This document shows, one piece after another, positions 17,280 through 27,200 of a stretch of 64,000 bases of DNA. Origin of the DNA: Lewinellaceae bacterium (lineage in GTDB: Bacteria; Bacteroidota; Bacteroidia; Chitinophagales; Saprospiraceae); contig JACJYN010000011.1 of the NCBI GenBank assembly GCA_020636095.1, positions 1-64,000 of the forward strand, in the 5' to 3' direction. Position 1 is the first letter of the stretch; the number at the start of each line of letters is the position of its first letter. The position numbers and the translations under genes are program-made. The notes under the pieces were generated by a model. That model was not told the origin of the DNA and ran no database searches. It worked only from the letters and a program-made list of their open reading frames with translations.

Positions 17280-19085
17280 ATGAAGATTAGAAATATAGCC
17301 ATCATTGCGCACGTCGACCACGGCAAGACCACGCTGGTAGACAGGATGATCCACGCAGGTAAGCTCTTCGCTGACCACGAACGGCCGGGTGACCTCATCA
17401 TGGATAGCAACGACCTGGAACGGGAGCGGGGCATCACCATCCTGGCCAAAAACGTATCCATTCGCTACAAGGATACCAAGATCAACATCATCGATACCCC
17501 TGGCCACAGCGACTTTGGCGGCGAAGTGGAGCGGGTCCTCAACATGGCCGATGGGGTGCTGATACTGGTGGACGCCTTCGAAGGCCCAATGCCACAGACC
17601 CGCTTTGTGACTCAGAAGGCGATCGAACTGGGCCTCAAGCCCATTGTAGTGGTCAACAAAGTGGATAAGGAAAATTGTACGCCGGACGAGACGCAGGAAG
17701 CCGTCTTCGACCTGATGTACAACCTCGACGCTACGGAAGACCAATTGGATTTCCCCACTATCTTCGGATCTGCCAAGCAAGGCTGGATGAGTACGGACTG
17801 GCGCAAACCGACAACGGATATTATCACGTTGCTCGACGCCATCATTGAGCACATCCCCCCACCGGAGGTAGAGGAAGGAACGCCTCAACTGCTGATCACT
17901 TCGCTGGACTATTCTTCCTACATCGGCCGGATTGCTATCGGCCGCCTACAGCGTGGCAAGCTGCGCAATGGCCAGCAGGTATCTCTGGTGCGCAAGGATG
18001 GGTCTATCCAGAAAAGCCGCATCCGCAATCTCTTTATCTTTGAAGGCTTCCAGCGGTTTGAAACCGAGGAGGTAAACGCCGGAGAAATCTGCGCCATCTT
18101 TGGAGTTGAAGGCTTCGAGATCGGCGACACCATTGCCGACCCGGAGATGCCGGAAGCTCTGCCTACCATCTCAATCGATGAGCCGACCATGAGCATGGTC
18201 TTTACGATCAACGATTCTCCTTTCTTTGGAAAGGAAGGAAAATATGTAACCTCGCGCCACATCAAAGAGCGCCTGGAGAAAGAACTGGAGCGCAATCTGG
18301 CGCTTCGGGTGGAAGATACCGGCTCCGCCGACACCTTCCGCGTGTTCGGCCGCGGTGTATTGCACCTGTCTGTGCTGATTGAAACAATGCGCCGCGAAGG
18401 CTACGAGTTGCAGATCGGCCAGCCGCAGGTCATCACCAAACGCATCGACGACGTCGTCCACGAGCCGGTGGAAGAACTGACCATCGACCTGCCCAACGAA
18501 ATCTCCGGCACCGCCATCGATATGGTAACCCGCCGCAAAGGCCTTATGCTTTCTATGGACCCAAAGGGCGGCCGCGTGCAACTGCGCTTTGAGATTCCTT
18601 CCCGCGGCATCATCGGCCTGCGCAGCCAGATGTTGACGGCAACTGCCGGAGAGGCCATCATGTCCCACCGCTTTCTGGAGTTTCAACCCCATAAAGGCGA
18701 CATCCCGGGCAGGATCAACGGCTCGCTGATCGTCATGGAAACAGGCACCGCTATCCCCTATAGTATCAGTAACCTGCAAGACCGCGGAAAATTTTTCGTA
18801 GCCCCAGGGGAGGAAATCTACGAAGGCCAGGTGGCCGGTGAGAACAGCCGCCCGGGCGACCTGGTGGTCAACCTGACCAAGACCAAAAAACTGAGCAATA
18901 TGCGGTCTTCCGGTGCAGATGATAAACTGAAACTCGTTCCACCCAAGCGCTTTACGCTGGAAGAAGCGCTGGAGTACATCCAGGAAGACGAATTCGTCGA
19001 GGTTACTCCCGGTTCCATTCGCCTGCGCAAGACCATGCTGAAAGAACACGACCGCAAGCGCGCCAAGAATAAAGCGCTCGCGTAG
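17280..19085 (+). CDS. typA: TypA/BipA ribosome-associated translational GTPase
   Basis: The product has 601 residues, the normal BipA length. The G1 motif AHVDHGKTT is at residues 10-18, DTPGHSDFGGEVERV is G3 and NKVDK is G4. EF-G-like domains III and V and the BipA-specific C-terminal domain follow. It is a 50S assembly and stress-related GTPase. The gene is monocistronic between the ftsZ terminator and its own downstream hairpin. Confidence 0.96.
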   Translation: MKIRNIAIIAHVDHGKTTLVDRMIHAGKLFADHERPGDLIMDSNDLERERGITILAKNVSIRYKDTKINIIDTPGHSDFGGEVERVLNMADGVLILVDAFEGPMPQTRFVTQKAIELGLKPIVVVNKVDKENCTPDETQEAVFDLMYNLDATEDQLDFPTIFGSAKQGWMSTDWRKPTTDIITLLDAIIEHIPPPEVEEGTPQLLITSLDYSSYIGRIAIGRLQRGKLRNGQQVSLVRKDGSIQKSRIRNLFIFEGFQRFETEEVNAGEICAIFGVEGFEIGDTIADPEMPEALPTISIDEPTMSMVFTINDSPFFGKEGKYVTSRHIKERLEKELERNLALRVEDTGSADTFRVFGRGVLHLSVLIETMRREGYELQIGQPQVITKRIDDVVHEPVEELTIDLPNEISGTAIDMVTRRKGLMLSMDPKGGRVQLRFEIPSRGIIGLRSQMLTATAGEAIMSHRFLEFQPHKGDIPGRINGSLIVMETGTAIPYSISNLQDRGKFFVAPGEEIYEGQVAGENSRPGDLVVNLTKTKKLSNMRSSGADDKLKLVPPKRFTLEEALEYIQEDEFVEVTPGSIRLRKTMLKEHDRKRAKNKALA

Positions 19086-19103
19086 AGGGTGGTTTACGGG
19101 GAG

Positions 19104-19145
19104 CATTGATTCATTGAGGCATGGCTGTGCTTCAATGAATCAATG
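19104..19145. repeat. Perfect 14-bp stem hairpin after typA
   Basis: CATTGATTCATTGA (19104-19117) is perfectly complementary to TCAATGAATCAATG (19132-19145), with a 14-nt loop. Each arm contains the word ATTGATTC or its complement about twice. No T-run follows, so it is not a classic terminator, although it may protect the 3' end of the typA mRNA. It resembles the other short-word hairpins in the window. Confidence 0.7.
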
Positions 19146-19228
19146 TACGCCCTCGCCACGTAGGCTGCCGCTGCCAGGTAAATCCTCAGCCGGGCCAAAA
19201 AGGTGAACTACTGAATTCTTCTCTTCCC

Positions 19229-19258
19229 TTGCTTAAATACTTTTTATTCCTATCTTTA
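19229..19258 (+). promoter_or_regulatory. Likely promoter of the PKD-repeat gene
   Basis: TTG at 19229-19231 is separated by 19 bp from TATCTTTA (19251-19258). This fits the Bacteroidota -33/-7 layout with one mismatch in the -7 box. A transcript would have a leader of about 115-120 nt. Confidence 0.45.
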
Positions 19259-19313
19259 AGCTTAGTTTTAATAAATGCCTGCTTAGCCTTTTACTGTTTT
19301 TTCCTGTATGTTT

Positions 19314-19360
19314 AGCCCCTCCTGGTATCTTGAAGCCGGGATACGGGGCTTTGTTTATTT
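19314..19360 (+). terminator. Hairpin plus T-rich tract just upstream of the PKD gene
   Basis: AGCCCC (19314-19319) pairs with GGGGCT (19345-19350), and GTATC (19325-19329) with GATAC (19340-19344), leaving a 5-nt bulge. TTTGTTTATTT follows. It lies between the likely promoter and the ATG at 19382, so it could attenuate the downstream gene; alternatively it is a late terminator for typA. Confidence 0.5.
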
Positions 19361-19381
19361 AAGACAAACACTATCTAGCTT

Positions 19382-22300
19382 ATGTCAGCGCCCAAGATCC
19401 GATATCTCTTTTGGACAGCTATGATGTTGTTGTCCGCAAATTTCTTGTCCGGCCAATGCAACCTGGCCGACCAATGTGGAGACCTGCAGCCACAGGGGGG
19501 CTTCGGCCCCGATAGCCCAACCTTCTTCTGTGAGGGAGACACGGTGATTTTCATCAATAACTCTGACCCCAACCTGGTGGACTCCACCATTATCGACTGG
19601 GGAGACGGCAATGTGGAGCAACTTCCCGGAACACCCAGTTTCATTCACGTCTACGATTTTCCGGAAGACACCTGCCTGACGAACTCCACTTCCCTGACCC
19701 TTCCCATTACTATGACGGTAGTCAACAACTGCCCGACGGGGGTGAGCCGGAACTGCCTGATCGTCTTTGTCCGGATACGAGTGGAACCAGTGGCGCATTT
19801 TGATGAACCGGATGCCCTTTGCGTCGGGGAGGTGGCCACTTTTACCAACAACTCCTGTGCCAACGGAGAGACAGTGGAATACGATTGGATTTTCGAGAAT
19901 AATGGAGTAAGTGACGAACTGAACCCTTCCGTGACCTACGGCCAGAGAGGCTTATACGACATCAGCCTGGTCGTATCCAATCAATGCGGGAGTGACACCA
20001 CCGAAGAAACGATCGAGATACGAGATGTGCCTATCGCTGTAGCGGATTCCGACCTGGCCAATGACACAGCCTGTGTACCGGCTTTCATTAGTTTCTTTAG
20101 TAATTCTATAGATGAAGATTTTCACGAATGGCAATTTTCCCCCAATGAGGGAGTGATCTTCATCGATTCCACGGAAATGGGCTTCTTCCAGGAAGGCAGC
20201 CCCTATCAGGCTTTACTCATTTCTGAAAACACCTGTGGCATTGATACGGCCATTTTGGACTTTGAGCTCTTTGAATCAACGAATTTACTATTAGGCCCAT
20301 CGCCGGCGCCCGGATGTGACACGCTCGTTTTTAGCCCGGACATCACCTATGAGGGGTCCATCTCCAGGCTGGAATGGGAGTTTCCCGGCGCTGATATTGA
20401 GTCTACAACCGACTCCTTTCCTACCGTAACCTACTCGAATCCCGGAATCTACCCCTTCACCCTTAATGTATTCGGGCCGTGTGGGAATTTTTCCATCGGG
20501 GACACGGTGCAGGTGCTGGCGCTGGAGGAGATAAGCTTTGATAGCGTCGGCCTGGTGTGCGATAGCACAGACCCCTTCCTCTTACAGGCCAGCCCATCCT
20601 TTGGAACCTGGTCGGGCCCTGGAGTAAGCGCCAACGGCCTGTTCGACCCGGCCGCGGCCGATGCCGGGCAAAACGTGCTCACCTATGTGGCCGGCGCCGC
20701 CGGCTGCGAGTCTACCGGCCAGCTCATCATTGAGGTGGAGCGCGCTGATCAGGTCGACATTGGGGAACCCCGCGATACCTTTTGCCTGGATAACGGACAG
20801 GTTACTTTCGGCTTCTCTCCTGCCGGCGGCGCCTGGTCCGGAACCGGAATCGTGGACCCCGCCCTGGGCATTTTCGACCCGGCCGGCGCCGGGGCTGGAG
20901 TATACGGCCTGGTTTATGAATACGGTGACCTGACCGGTTGTATTATCCGAAAAACAAAAACGGTGCAGGTAGAACCTCTGCCCGGCCTTTCTGTGAGCGC
21001 TAACCCTTCGACTTGTGCGGTCAGCGAAAATATTATGCTTGCGGATGTGATCAATTTTCAGGCCACTCCCGGTGGCGCGCTGGCCTGGAGTGGAGACGGC
21101 ATCCTGAGTGCCGACGGCGCCTTCAATGCCGATTCTTTATTTGGAGCTACCTCCGCCGATATTACCTTGACCAATATCAGCCCCTTTGGTTGTGACACCA
21201 GCCTTACCTTTACCCTGGAACTCAGGGATTACGTAGCGGCAGAGGCGGCCGAACCAGCCATAACAGCCTGTTCGGGAGGCGATCCGCTATTCCTGGCGGC
21301 TACTCCCGGCGGCGGGCAGTGGTCCGGCCCTCAGGCCAACGCCGCCACCGGCGAAGTCGCCATATCACAGCTTACCCCCGGAACCTATACGTATGTGTAT
21401 ACCATTGAGCCCAATACTCCCTGCGAAAGCCGGGATACCGTAGAGCTGACTATTCTCGATGCCGCCAATAGCGTGATAGTAGGGCAAGATGTATACGCTT
21501 GTATTTCTGATGGACTGGTGAACCTGCCCACCGCCAGCCCTGGCGCCGGCGACTGGCAGGGGCCGGGCCTGGTGAATGACAGCCAGGTAGCCGTACAGAT
21601 GCTGCCCGGCGCCGGAGATTATACTTATACCTATACGGTCGACGCCCTGCCGGAAGCCTGCAATTCCGCCGAGGCCATGTTGACCGTATTGCCCCTCCCC
21701 CAACCTGCCTTTACCTTCGATTCCCTGGCCTGTGAAGGGGCTCCCGTGAACTTCACCAACGAAACCTCTTTCGCCGATGTCTACAGCTGGGACTTTGGGG
21801 ATATGAGCACGCCTTCTTCCGATCCGAACCCTCAGCATCCATTTGATCAGTCCAATACCTTTACCATTACCCTAACTGCGGAAAGCCTGAACCCCCTCAA
21901 TGGCAGCGTGGTTTGCAGCGCGCAGTTATCCCAGGACATATACGTCTCACAGGCGCCGGAGCTGGTTGCGTTCAATACCGATGTCGAAGAAGGCTGTGCC
22001 CCCCTTACGGTGAGCTTTGACAACCAAAGCATTGGGGATAACCTGTCCTTTATCTGGAATTTCAGCGGTATAGATACTTCTTTTGCCGCCTCCCCGGGTG
22101 TTTTCACTTTTCCCCAGGGCCTGGGAGACACCACTTATACGGTTACCCTTTCGGTAGCCAATGGTTGCGGCGACGCGGTGGATACTTCACAGATCACCGT
22201 TTATCCCCAGCCGAATGCCAGCTTCGGCATCACGTTTAATGAATTGTGCAGTGGAGACACCTTATATTTGAACAACACCAGCAGCGGCAATCCGGAGCAG

Positions 22301-24190
22301 AATTTCTGGTTTATGACCAGCCGGACACTGGACCGCATTTACAGCACGGTCAATCCTCCTCCGATTATTCCTTTTTCGGAAGGCGCCACGGATACGCTAT
22401 CCATATTGCTGGTCACGCAAAACGGTTGTGGAAGTGATTCGCTGGAACAGCTGGTCACCGTCAACCCTACCGATGTCAGTGCCCTGATCAACAGCTCCGC
22501 CCAGGAATTGTGTGTGAATGATACGTTAAGGCTGGAAAGTTTCTCTACGCCGGGTGCGCCGGTTCGCTGGGTTATTTCTGACGGCAATGTGTACGCCGGC
22601 CCGATAGCGGCCCATAGCTTTAGTACTCCGGGAGTTTACGAAGTCGTCCTTTATGTGGAAGGCTGTGGAACAGATAGCATGGCCGTGCCCGTGGTAGCGC
22701 TGCCTCTTCCGGAAGTGGCGTTAAACTTTTTGCCCAGCGCCTGCGCCAATAATCCGGTCCGTTTTGAGGTCATTACCAACGGGGCGGGCCAGGCTCTTTA
22801 TTTTGGGGATGGCGACAGTACCCTGGCCACCGTCACTCAACACGCCTATTCGACGGCAGGCACTTATTTCCCAACGGCTACGGCGGTAAGCGCCCAAGGC
22901 TGCCGCAACAGCAGTAACGGAGGCCCGCTGGAAATTGCTCCCTTGCCAGTGGTGGCCATGGCCCAGGTAGATTCTGTTTGCCTGGGTGCACCCGTTGCCT
23001 TTTCAAGCCAGAGCACCGGTAATGCATCCTGCCTGTGGTTATTCGGCGATGGAAATGGTTCCGATGCTTGCCTGGCTACCCATGTTTACAACACTTCAGG
23101 TATATTCGACGCTACTTTAATTGCGGTTTCCGGGCTGGGATGCCGTGATTCCGTATCTCAACCGGTCTATGTACGGCCCAGCCCGGTAGCAGATTTTGAG
23201 CTGGGACTCGAGGAAATTTGCGTTCCGGCGGTTGTTTCCTTCTCGGACAATTCCACCGGAGCTACCGGTTTAAGCTGGGAATTAGGGGACGGCAACACTG
23301 CCTCCAGCGCCGATTTCACCCACACCTATGAATCGGCGGGTGACTATGAAGTCCGGCTTATTGTCAGCAATGAAGGCATCTGCCGGGACACCACTACGCA
23401 GCAAATTACCATCTACAGCCCTCCGGAGGGCAACTTTGAACTGGTGGAAACCTGTACGCAGGCGGAGGGATATACCCTGCTGGTTGAGGCGGCGCCCGGG
23501 GATTTTGTCACACTCAACGGCCCCGATTACAGCCAGGCGGGCACCCTCCACGAGCGGTTGGCGGCCGGCAATTACACCCTCGAACTAGAGTCTCCGCAGG
23601 GCTGCTATGCCAGCCTGGAAGTGCTCGTTCCTCAGGTTCAGGAACTCATTGCCCTGATCCTGAGAGATTCTTTTGACATTGAGCTGGGGGAATCGGTAAA
23701 CCTCTTGGTGGACATCAACCAGGCCGGCACGCAGGTGCTTTGGTCGCCTGCCGGCAGCTTGTCCGACATCTCGATTCCCAACCCGGTGGCGATGCCTTTT
23801 TTTACCACGACTTATATCGTGGAAGTGACTAATGAAAAAGGGTGTGTAAAGAAAGACACCGCCTTTATACGCGTGGCCGTTGACCGGGAGCGGGGCATTT
23901 TTATTCCCAATGCTTTCACACCGGATGGGAGCGGGCACAACGACCTGTTCCGCATTATGAATACAAATGCAGGCCTGGTCAGTGCACCCGTTTTTCGCGT
24001 TTTTGACCGCTGGGGAGAACTGGTTTTTGAAGCGCAGGATTGCCCGGCTTCCGAGCTGCAGGACTGTGGGTGGAACGGTACGTTCAAAGGCCAGAAAGCA
24101 GAACAGGGCGTATATACTTACTACGCCGAGTTGCTGTTCACCGATGGTTTCCTTCGCGTATTGAAAGGTAATGTGACCCTGATCCGCTGA
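19382..24190 (+). CDS. Giant secreted PKD-repeat protein with T9SS type-B C-terminal domain
   Basis: The 1602-residue protein starts with a signal peptide (about 1-24, ending SGQC). It then has many Ig-like/PKD modules, recognisable by GDG-type turns and YSWDFGD, LWLFGDGNG or SWELGDGNT blocks. Between about 400 and 790 there is a set of repeats of the form GxWSGPGV...GxFDPxxAGxG...YxY. The last ~95 residues, from FIPNAFTPDGSGHNDLF, with VFDRWGELVFE and GVYTYYAEL, are the gliding-motility-type (type B) C-terminal sorting domain that directs export by the type IX system and surface anchoring. Function is probably adhesive or structural. The PorP/SprF gene downstream is the usual partner. Confidence 0.9.
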   Translation: MSAPKIRYLFWTAMMLLSANFLSGQCNLADQCGDLQPQGGFGPDSPTFFCEGDTVIFINNSDPNLVDSTIIDWGDGNVEQLPGTPSFIHVYDFPEDTCLTNSTSLTLPITMTVVNNCPTGVSRNCLIVFVRIRVEPVAHFDEPDALCVGEVATFTNNSCANGETVEYDWIFENNGVSDELNPSVTYGQRGLYDISLVVSNQCGSDTTEETIEIRDVPIAVADSDLANDTACVPAFISFFSNSIDEDFHEWQFSPNEGVIFIDSTEMGFFQEGSPYQALLISENTCGIDTAILDFELFESTNLLLGPSPAPGCDTLVFSPDITYEGSISRLEWEFPGADIESTTDSFPTVTYSNPGIYPFTLNVFGPCGNFSIGDTVQVLALEEISFDSVGLVCDSTDPFLLQASPSFGTWSGPGVSANGLFDPAAADAGQNVLTYVAGAAGCESTGQLIIEVERADQVDIGEPRDTFCLDNGQVTFGFSPAGGAWSGTGIVDPALGIFDPAGAGAGVYGLVYEYGDLTGCIIRKTKTVQVEPLPGLSVSANPSTCAVSENIMLADVINFQATPGGALAWSGDGILSADGAFNADSLFGATSADITLTNISPFGCDTSLTFTLELRDYVAAEAAEPAITACSGGDPLFLAATPGGGQWSGPQANAATGEVAISQLTPGTYTYVYTIEPNTPCESRDTVELTILDAANSVIVGQDVYACISDGLVNLPTASPGAGDWQGPGLVNDSQVAVQMLPGAGDYTYTYTVDALPEACNSAEAMLTVLPLPQPAFTFDSLACEGAPVNFTNETSFADVYSWDFGDMSTPSSDPNPQHPFDQSNTFTITLTAESLNPLNGSVVCSAQLSQDIYVSQAPELVAFNTDVEEGCAPLTVSFDNQSIGDNLSFIWNFSGIDTSFAASPGVFTFPQGLGDTTYTVTLSVANGCGDAVDTSQITVYPQPNASFGITFNELCSGDTLYLNNTSSGNPEQNFWFMTSRTLDRIYSTVNPPPIIPFSEGATDTLSILLVTQNGCGSDSLEQLVTVNPTDVSALINSSAQELCVNDTLRLESFSTPGAPVRWVISDGNVYAGPIAAHSFSTPGVYEVVLYVEGCGTDSMAVPVVALPLPEVALNFLPSACANNPVRFEVITNGAGQALYFGDGDSTLATVTQHAYSTAGTYFPTATAVSAQGCRNSSNGGPLEIAPLPVVAMAQVDSVCLGAPVAFSSQSTGNASCLWLFGDGNGSDACLATHVYNTSGIFDATLIAVSGLGCRDSVSQPVYVRPSPVADFELGLEEICVPAVVSFSDNSTGATGLSWELGDGNTASSADFTHTYESAGDYEVRLIVSNEGICRDTTTQQITIYSPPEGNFELVETCTQAEGYTLLVEAAPGDFVTLNGPDYSQAGTLHERLAAGNYTLELESPQGCYASLEVLVPQVQELIALILRDSFDIELGESVNLLVDINQAGTQVLWSPAGSLSDISIPNPVAMPFFTTTYIVEVTNEKGCVKKDTAFIRVAVDRERGIFIPNAFTPDGSGHNDLFRIMNTNAGLVSAPVFRVFDRWGELVFEAQDCPASELQDCGWNGTFKGQKAEQGVYTYYAELLFTDGFLRVLKGNVTLIR

Positions 24191-24249
24191 CCTGCGGGAC
24201 ATGTTCAGGAAAAAAATTGCAGCATTCAGCTATTACAAACCATAGATCC

Positions 24250-25305
24250 ATGCAACACACTACACCCCTATTCGCCTTCCTTGCATTCTTTGCCTTCCTG
24301 TTGGCCGGCGGGCCAGTAACGGCTCAGGACGCCCATTTTTCTCAGTTTAGCCGAACATCGGCCTATTCCAATCCGGCGTTTGTCGGGCTGAGCCCCGCCC
24401 CGGCAAGGCTGGCGCTGCATTACCGCAATCAATGGCCGAGTGTGCTGGCGGGCCAATCCTATCACTCCGCTTTGGCAGCTTTCGACTGGCGCAATTGCTT
24501 CGGCCTCAGTTTTTTCGCATTTGGCGTCAGTGCCCAGGCCAGCCGGGCGGGAGATTCCCGCTATACCGACGGGCAGGCCATGCTCAGCCTGGCGTATCAC
24601 CAGCAAATTGACCAGGGCTTCTTCCTGGCGGGCGGCGTTCGCGGTGGCGCCTGGAATTATCGGATCGACGAGGGCCAGCTGGCCTTTGAAGAGCAGTTTG
24701 ATGGCATAGGCTTTGACCCGGCCCGCAACAATTTTGAATCTTTCGACCAATTGCAACGCACGGTCTTCGGCCTTTCTGCCGGCTTGTTGCTGTACGACAC
24801 CGAAGCAGCCTGGCAAATTGGCGCCAGCCTGCTCCACATAAACCAACCTTTGTATTCTTTTCTGGAAGATGCTCAAAACGGGAACCGGGTCGGCATGGGG
24901 TGGTCCATGCAGGGGCAGTTCGGCATTTCCACCAACCGCAGCCCCGACAGCAAGGAGCTGGCCCTCCAGTTTTTCTATCGCCAACAAGCTCTGTTTAAAA
25001 ACAGCAAACAGCGCATGTTGTCCGCCGGCGGGCTGTGGCAGTTGATGGAGAACCATAAGGGCCAGGCTTTCTTCCTGGGCCTCTACGGCCGGGTGGCCCG
25101 CCGGGCCGGTGACGGCAACTTCACTTTTGATGCCATTACGCCTTACATGCGCGTGGATTATGGCGACTGGAGTTTCGGCCTTTCTTATGATGTGAATGTC
25201 TCCCCCCTGGCTACTGTTTCCCGGCTGAACGGGGCGGTGGAATTATCTGTGCAGGCCAATATCGGGGATATCAGAGATTGCATCAGGTGCCCGTCCAATT
25301 GGTAG
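24250..25305 (+). CDS. PorP/SprF family type IX secretion outer-membrane protein
   Basis: The preferred start is the ATG at 24250, giving a clean signal peptide (MQHTTPLFAFLAFFAFL... to AQ) and 351 residues; an ATG at 24217 would add 11 residues. The mature N-terminus DAHFSQFSRTSAYSNPAFVG and the following LHYRNQWPS are the family hallmark, and the rest has the beta-barrel pattern ending in SVQANIGD. Such proteins cooperate with surface proteins carrying type-B sorting domains, and the gene lies 59 bp downstream of one, so the two probably form a unit. Confidence 0.9.
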   Translation: MQHTTPLFAFLAFFAFLLAGGPVTAQDAHFSQFSRTSAYSNPAFVGLSPAPARLALHYRNQWPSVLAGQSYHSALAAFDWRNCFGLSFFAFGVSAQASRAGDSRYTDGQAMLSLAYHQQIDQGFFLAGGVRGGAWNYRIDEGQLAFEEQFDGIGFDPARNNFESFDQLQRTVFGLSAGLLLYDTEAAWQIGASLLHINQPLYSFLEDAQNGNRVGMGWSMQGQFGISTNRSPDSKELALQFFYRQQALFKNSKQRMLSAGGLWQLMENHKGQAFFLGLYGRVARRAGDGNFTFDAITPYMRVDYGDWSFGLSYDVNVSPLATVSRLNGAVELSVQANIGDIRDCIRCPSNW

Positions 25306-25323
25306 TAATTGACGGAGGAGCCA

Positions 25324-25716
25324 TTAATTCTCTCCCAGAATGACCACCAGCGTGTAGATCATTCCTGGTAAAATAAAAATTAACCAGAGCAGGAGGGAAA
25401 TCCAGAAACGGTTGGTTGCGGAACCTTCATAGATGTACATAGCAAGGGGCGCCAGCAGAACGGCCAGAATGACCAGGAGCAGCAGGTCAGTGTCATTTTC
25501 CTGGCGGAGCTGCTTAAGTTGTGCCTTCAGCTTCTTTTTGAATGCTTTGCGTTGGGCCCGCTGTTCTTTTTTCAGTTCTTTTTTACTGAGGGTGGTTTCC
25601 CTCTCGGCGCTCCGTTCTACTTTGGCTCCGGATTTGATGTGGACAACCGCGTGGGCCGGCTGAACATTCAACAGTAAGAACAAGCTGCAACAGGCTAAAA
25701 TGTAAGATAATCTCAT
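25324..25716 (-). CDS. Pmp3/YqaE-type small membrane protein with signal peptide
   Basis: The 130-residue product has an N-terminal signal peptide (about 1-23, ending AHA), a strongly basic Lys/Arg-rich middle (about 40-75) and two C-terminal membrane helices. These match the UPF0057 (Pmp3/YqaE) core, with LAPLAMYIYEG and FILPGMIYTLVVIL. Bacteroidota often have this extended form of the family. Members have been linked to membrane potential and stress, but the role here is unknown. It converges on the porP gene with a 19-bp gap. Confidence 0.75.
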   Translation of the reverse strand: MRLSYILACCSLFLLLNVQPAHAVVHIKSGAKVERSAERETTLSKKELKKEQRAQRKAFKKKLKAQLKQLRQENDTDLLLLVILAVLLAPLAMYIYEGSATNRFWISLLLWLIFILPGMIYTLVVILGEN

Positions 25717-25744
25717 TGGATTGGTGTTTAGTTACAAATAGGGT

Positions 25745-26206
25745 TTATTCAACCGGCTCAATCATAGGCAGGTCGGCTACCTTCGCCTCTTTGGGCCCAA
25801 TACTCATCCAGCCGACAATGCCACCGGAGGCTTTAGCCACGTGGCGGGCAAAGCTCAGCAGGCCGTCATAGAAATGTTTGGCGTGTTTGGGTTCCAGCAA
25901 AGGGAGTATGGTATTGAGCTTGCTTAACTCCTTGCTAATGGCGTCCTGGCGCTGTTGGGGCGATCTCGGCAGCATGCGGATCAGTTCCAGCAACCGCTCG
26001 TGCAAGTGCTCGTCAACTTTTTTATAATATTCCTGCCATTCCTGATGAAAGTGAAAGGTCCGGACGTGGGCGATCTTTTCTCCCTTTTCCAGTTCAGCAT
26101 CCTCGATGATACCATCTGCTCCGGCAACCAGGAGAGTCACGTAAGGTATGGCGTCGTAGAGGACCTGCTGTTTTTCTGCCGGCAGGGATTCAATACTCGT
26201 TATCAT
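25745..26206 (-). CDS. TerB-like hypothetical protein
   Basis: The 153-residue, apparently cytoplasmic, helical protein contains LVAGADGIIEDAELEKGEK near residues 26-44. That resembles the acidic AxADGxIxxxE block of TerB-like (tellurite-resistance associated) domains. No signal peptide or membrane helix is seen. A minus-strand -7 box (TATTTTTG) lies 26-33 bp upstream of the ATG. Function is unknown; the TerB assignment is tentative. Confidence 0.6.
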   Translation of the reverse strand: MITSIESLPAEKQQVLYDAIPYVTLLVAGADGIIEDAELEKGEKIAHVRTFHFHQEWQEYYKKVDEHLHERLLELIRMLPRSPQQRQDAISKELSKLNTILPLLEPKHAKHFYDGLLSFARHVAKASGGIVGWMSIGPKEAKVADLPMIEPVE

Positions 26207-26231
26207 ATTAAGCTTGTAATTGTGTTTGGCC

Positions 26232-26239
26232 CAAAAATA
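26232..26239 (-). promoter_or_regulatory. -7 box for the TerB-like gene
   Basis: Reading on the minus strand, TATTTTTG matches TAnnTTTG 26 bp upstream of the start codon at 26206. The remaining 26240-26392 shows no other clear signal. Confidence 0.45.
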
Positions 26240-26392
26240 AACTTTTGTGGTTTTGCATCGCAGAAAAAGGAAAGGATATTTATCTTATTTTTGAATAGGA
26301 AGGGATAAGTTGCAGGCAGCAGCCAGGCTAATAAGTTGAGGGTGAGCTGTTTCATGGGGTATGAAATTAACGAAAAACGATTCTCCGTCTGT

Positions 26393-27148
26393 TCATTTCA
26401 ACAACTCGATCACTCTCTTCACCTCACCGGGTTCCCCCCAGCGAATAAGTGGAAGAAGGTAGGTAACCCGGCTTCTGGGTTGGGCAACCCGCTGGGCAAT
26501 AACTGACACGGCGCCATCCATTTGCTCAATATAAGCATCGGCCAGGGCGCCCTGCAGCTGCGCCAGAGCAGATGCGTTGGCCCAGGCCGCCTGCCGGGCT
26601 TTGGCGATGCTGAATTCAATGACCGCCTTGTCCTTGTTCTTCATTACCCGCCGGATGAACCGCATTGGCCACCAGATGCGCTCCAGCTTGGCCTGCATGT
26701 CATCGGTCAGGGCGGCGATGATGTCGTTGATTTTTTCGAAATCATTTTGCAGGCCGGTAATTTCATCTCCCGGAGCGGTAAGCGCCGCCGCAATGGCCAG
26801 ATCGAGGTTGATATGGGCGTTGACACCTAATATCAGATGCTGCAAAACAATGGGGGAGTCGTTCTCGCAAGCGTCAAAAGCGAGCCGCCAGCTTTGGGTT
26901 GGCGCCTGGCCCTGCCGGTATTGAGACCATGCCTGCAGGTAGCGGTTGGCAAACAGAACATCCAGTTTTTCCATACGGGCGCCGTCTTCAAACTGCCCGG
27001 CCTGGATGCCATCCCGCACCGCTTCCGTCATTATTTTATACAGTAAAGCAAAATAGGCCTGCCGCGAGCCTTCCTGCTCGCAGGTGCGGATGATGTGATT
27101 AAGCGCGTCGAGGACTTCATCGATGGTGCGGGCAGGTGTAATCATCAA
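26393..27148 (-). CDS. DUF5995 family protein
   Basis: The 251-residue soluble protein has the family's block around residues 85-120: LDVLFANRYL, then SWRLAFDA and IVLQHLILGVNAHINLDLAIA. The NAHINLDL segment with His and Asp looks like a metal- or ligand-binding site but its role is not known. It is mostly helical, with no signal peptide. It is monocistronic, transcribed away from the repeat at 27201. Confidence 0.8.
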   Translation of the reverse strand: MMITPARTIDEVLDALNHIIRTCEQEGSRQAYFALLYKIMTEAVRDGIQAGQFEDGARMEKLDVLFANRYLQAWSQYRQGQAPTQSWRLAFDACENDSPIVLQHLILGVNAHINLDLAIAAALTAPGDEITGLQNDFEKINDIIAALTDDMQAKLERIWWPMRFIRRVMKNKDKAVIEFSIAKARQAAWANASALAQLQGALADAYIEQMDGAVSVIAQRVAQPRSRVTYLLPLIRWGEPGEVKRVIELLK

Positions 27149-27200
27149 GTTGGGTGTTCAATAGATGTAGGACAGTAAAGTTAGAAGGATCTATCGAAAT

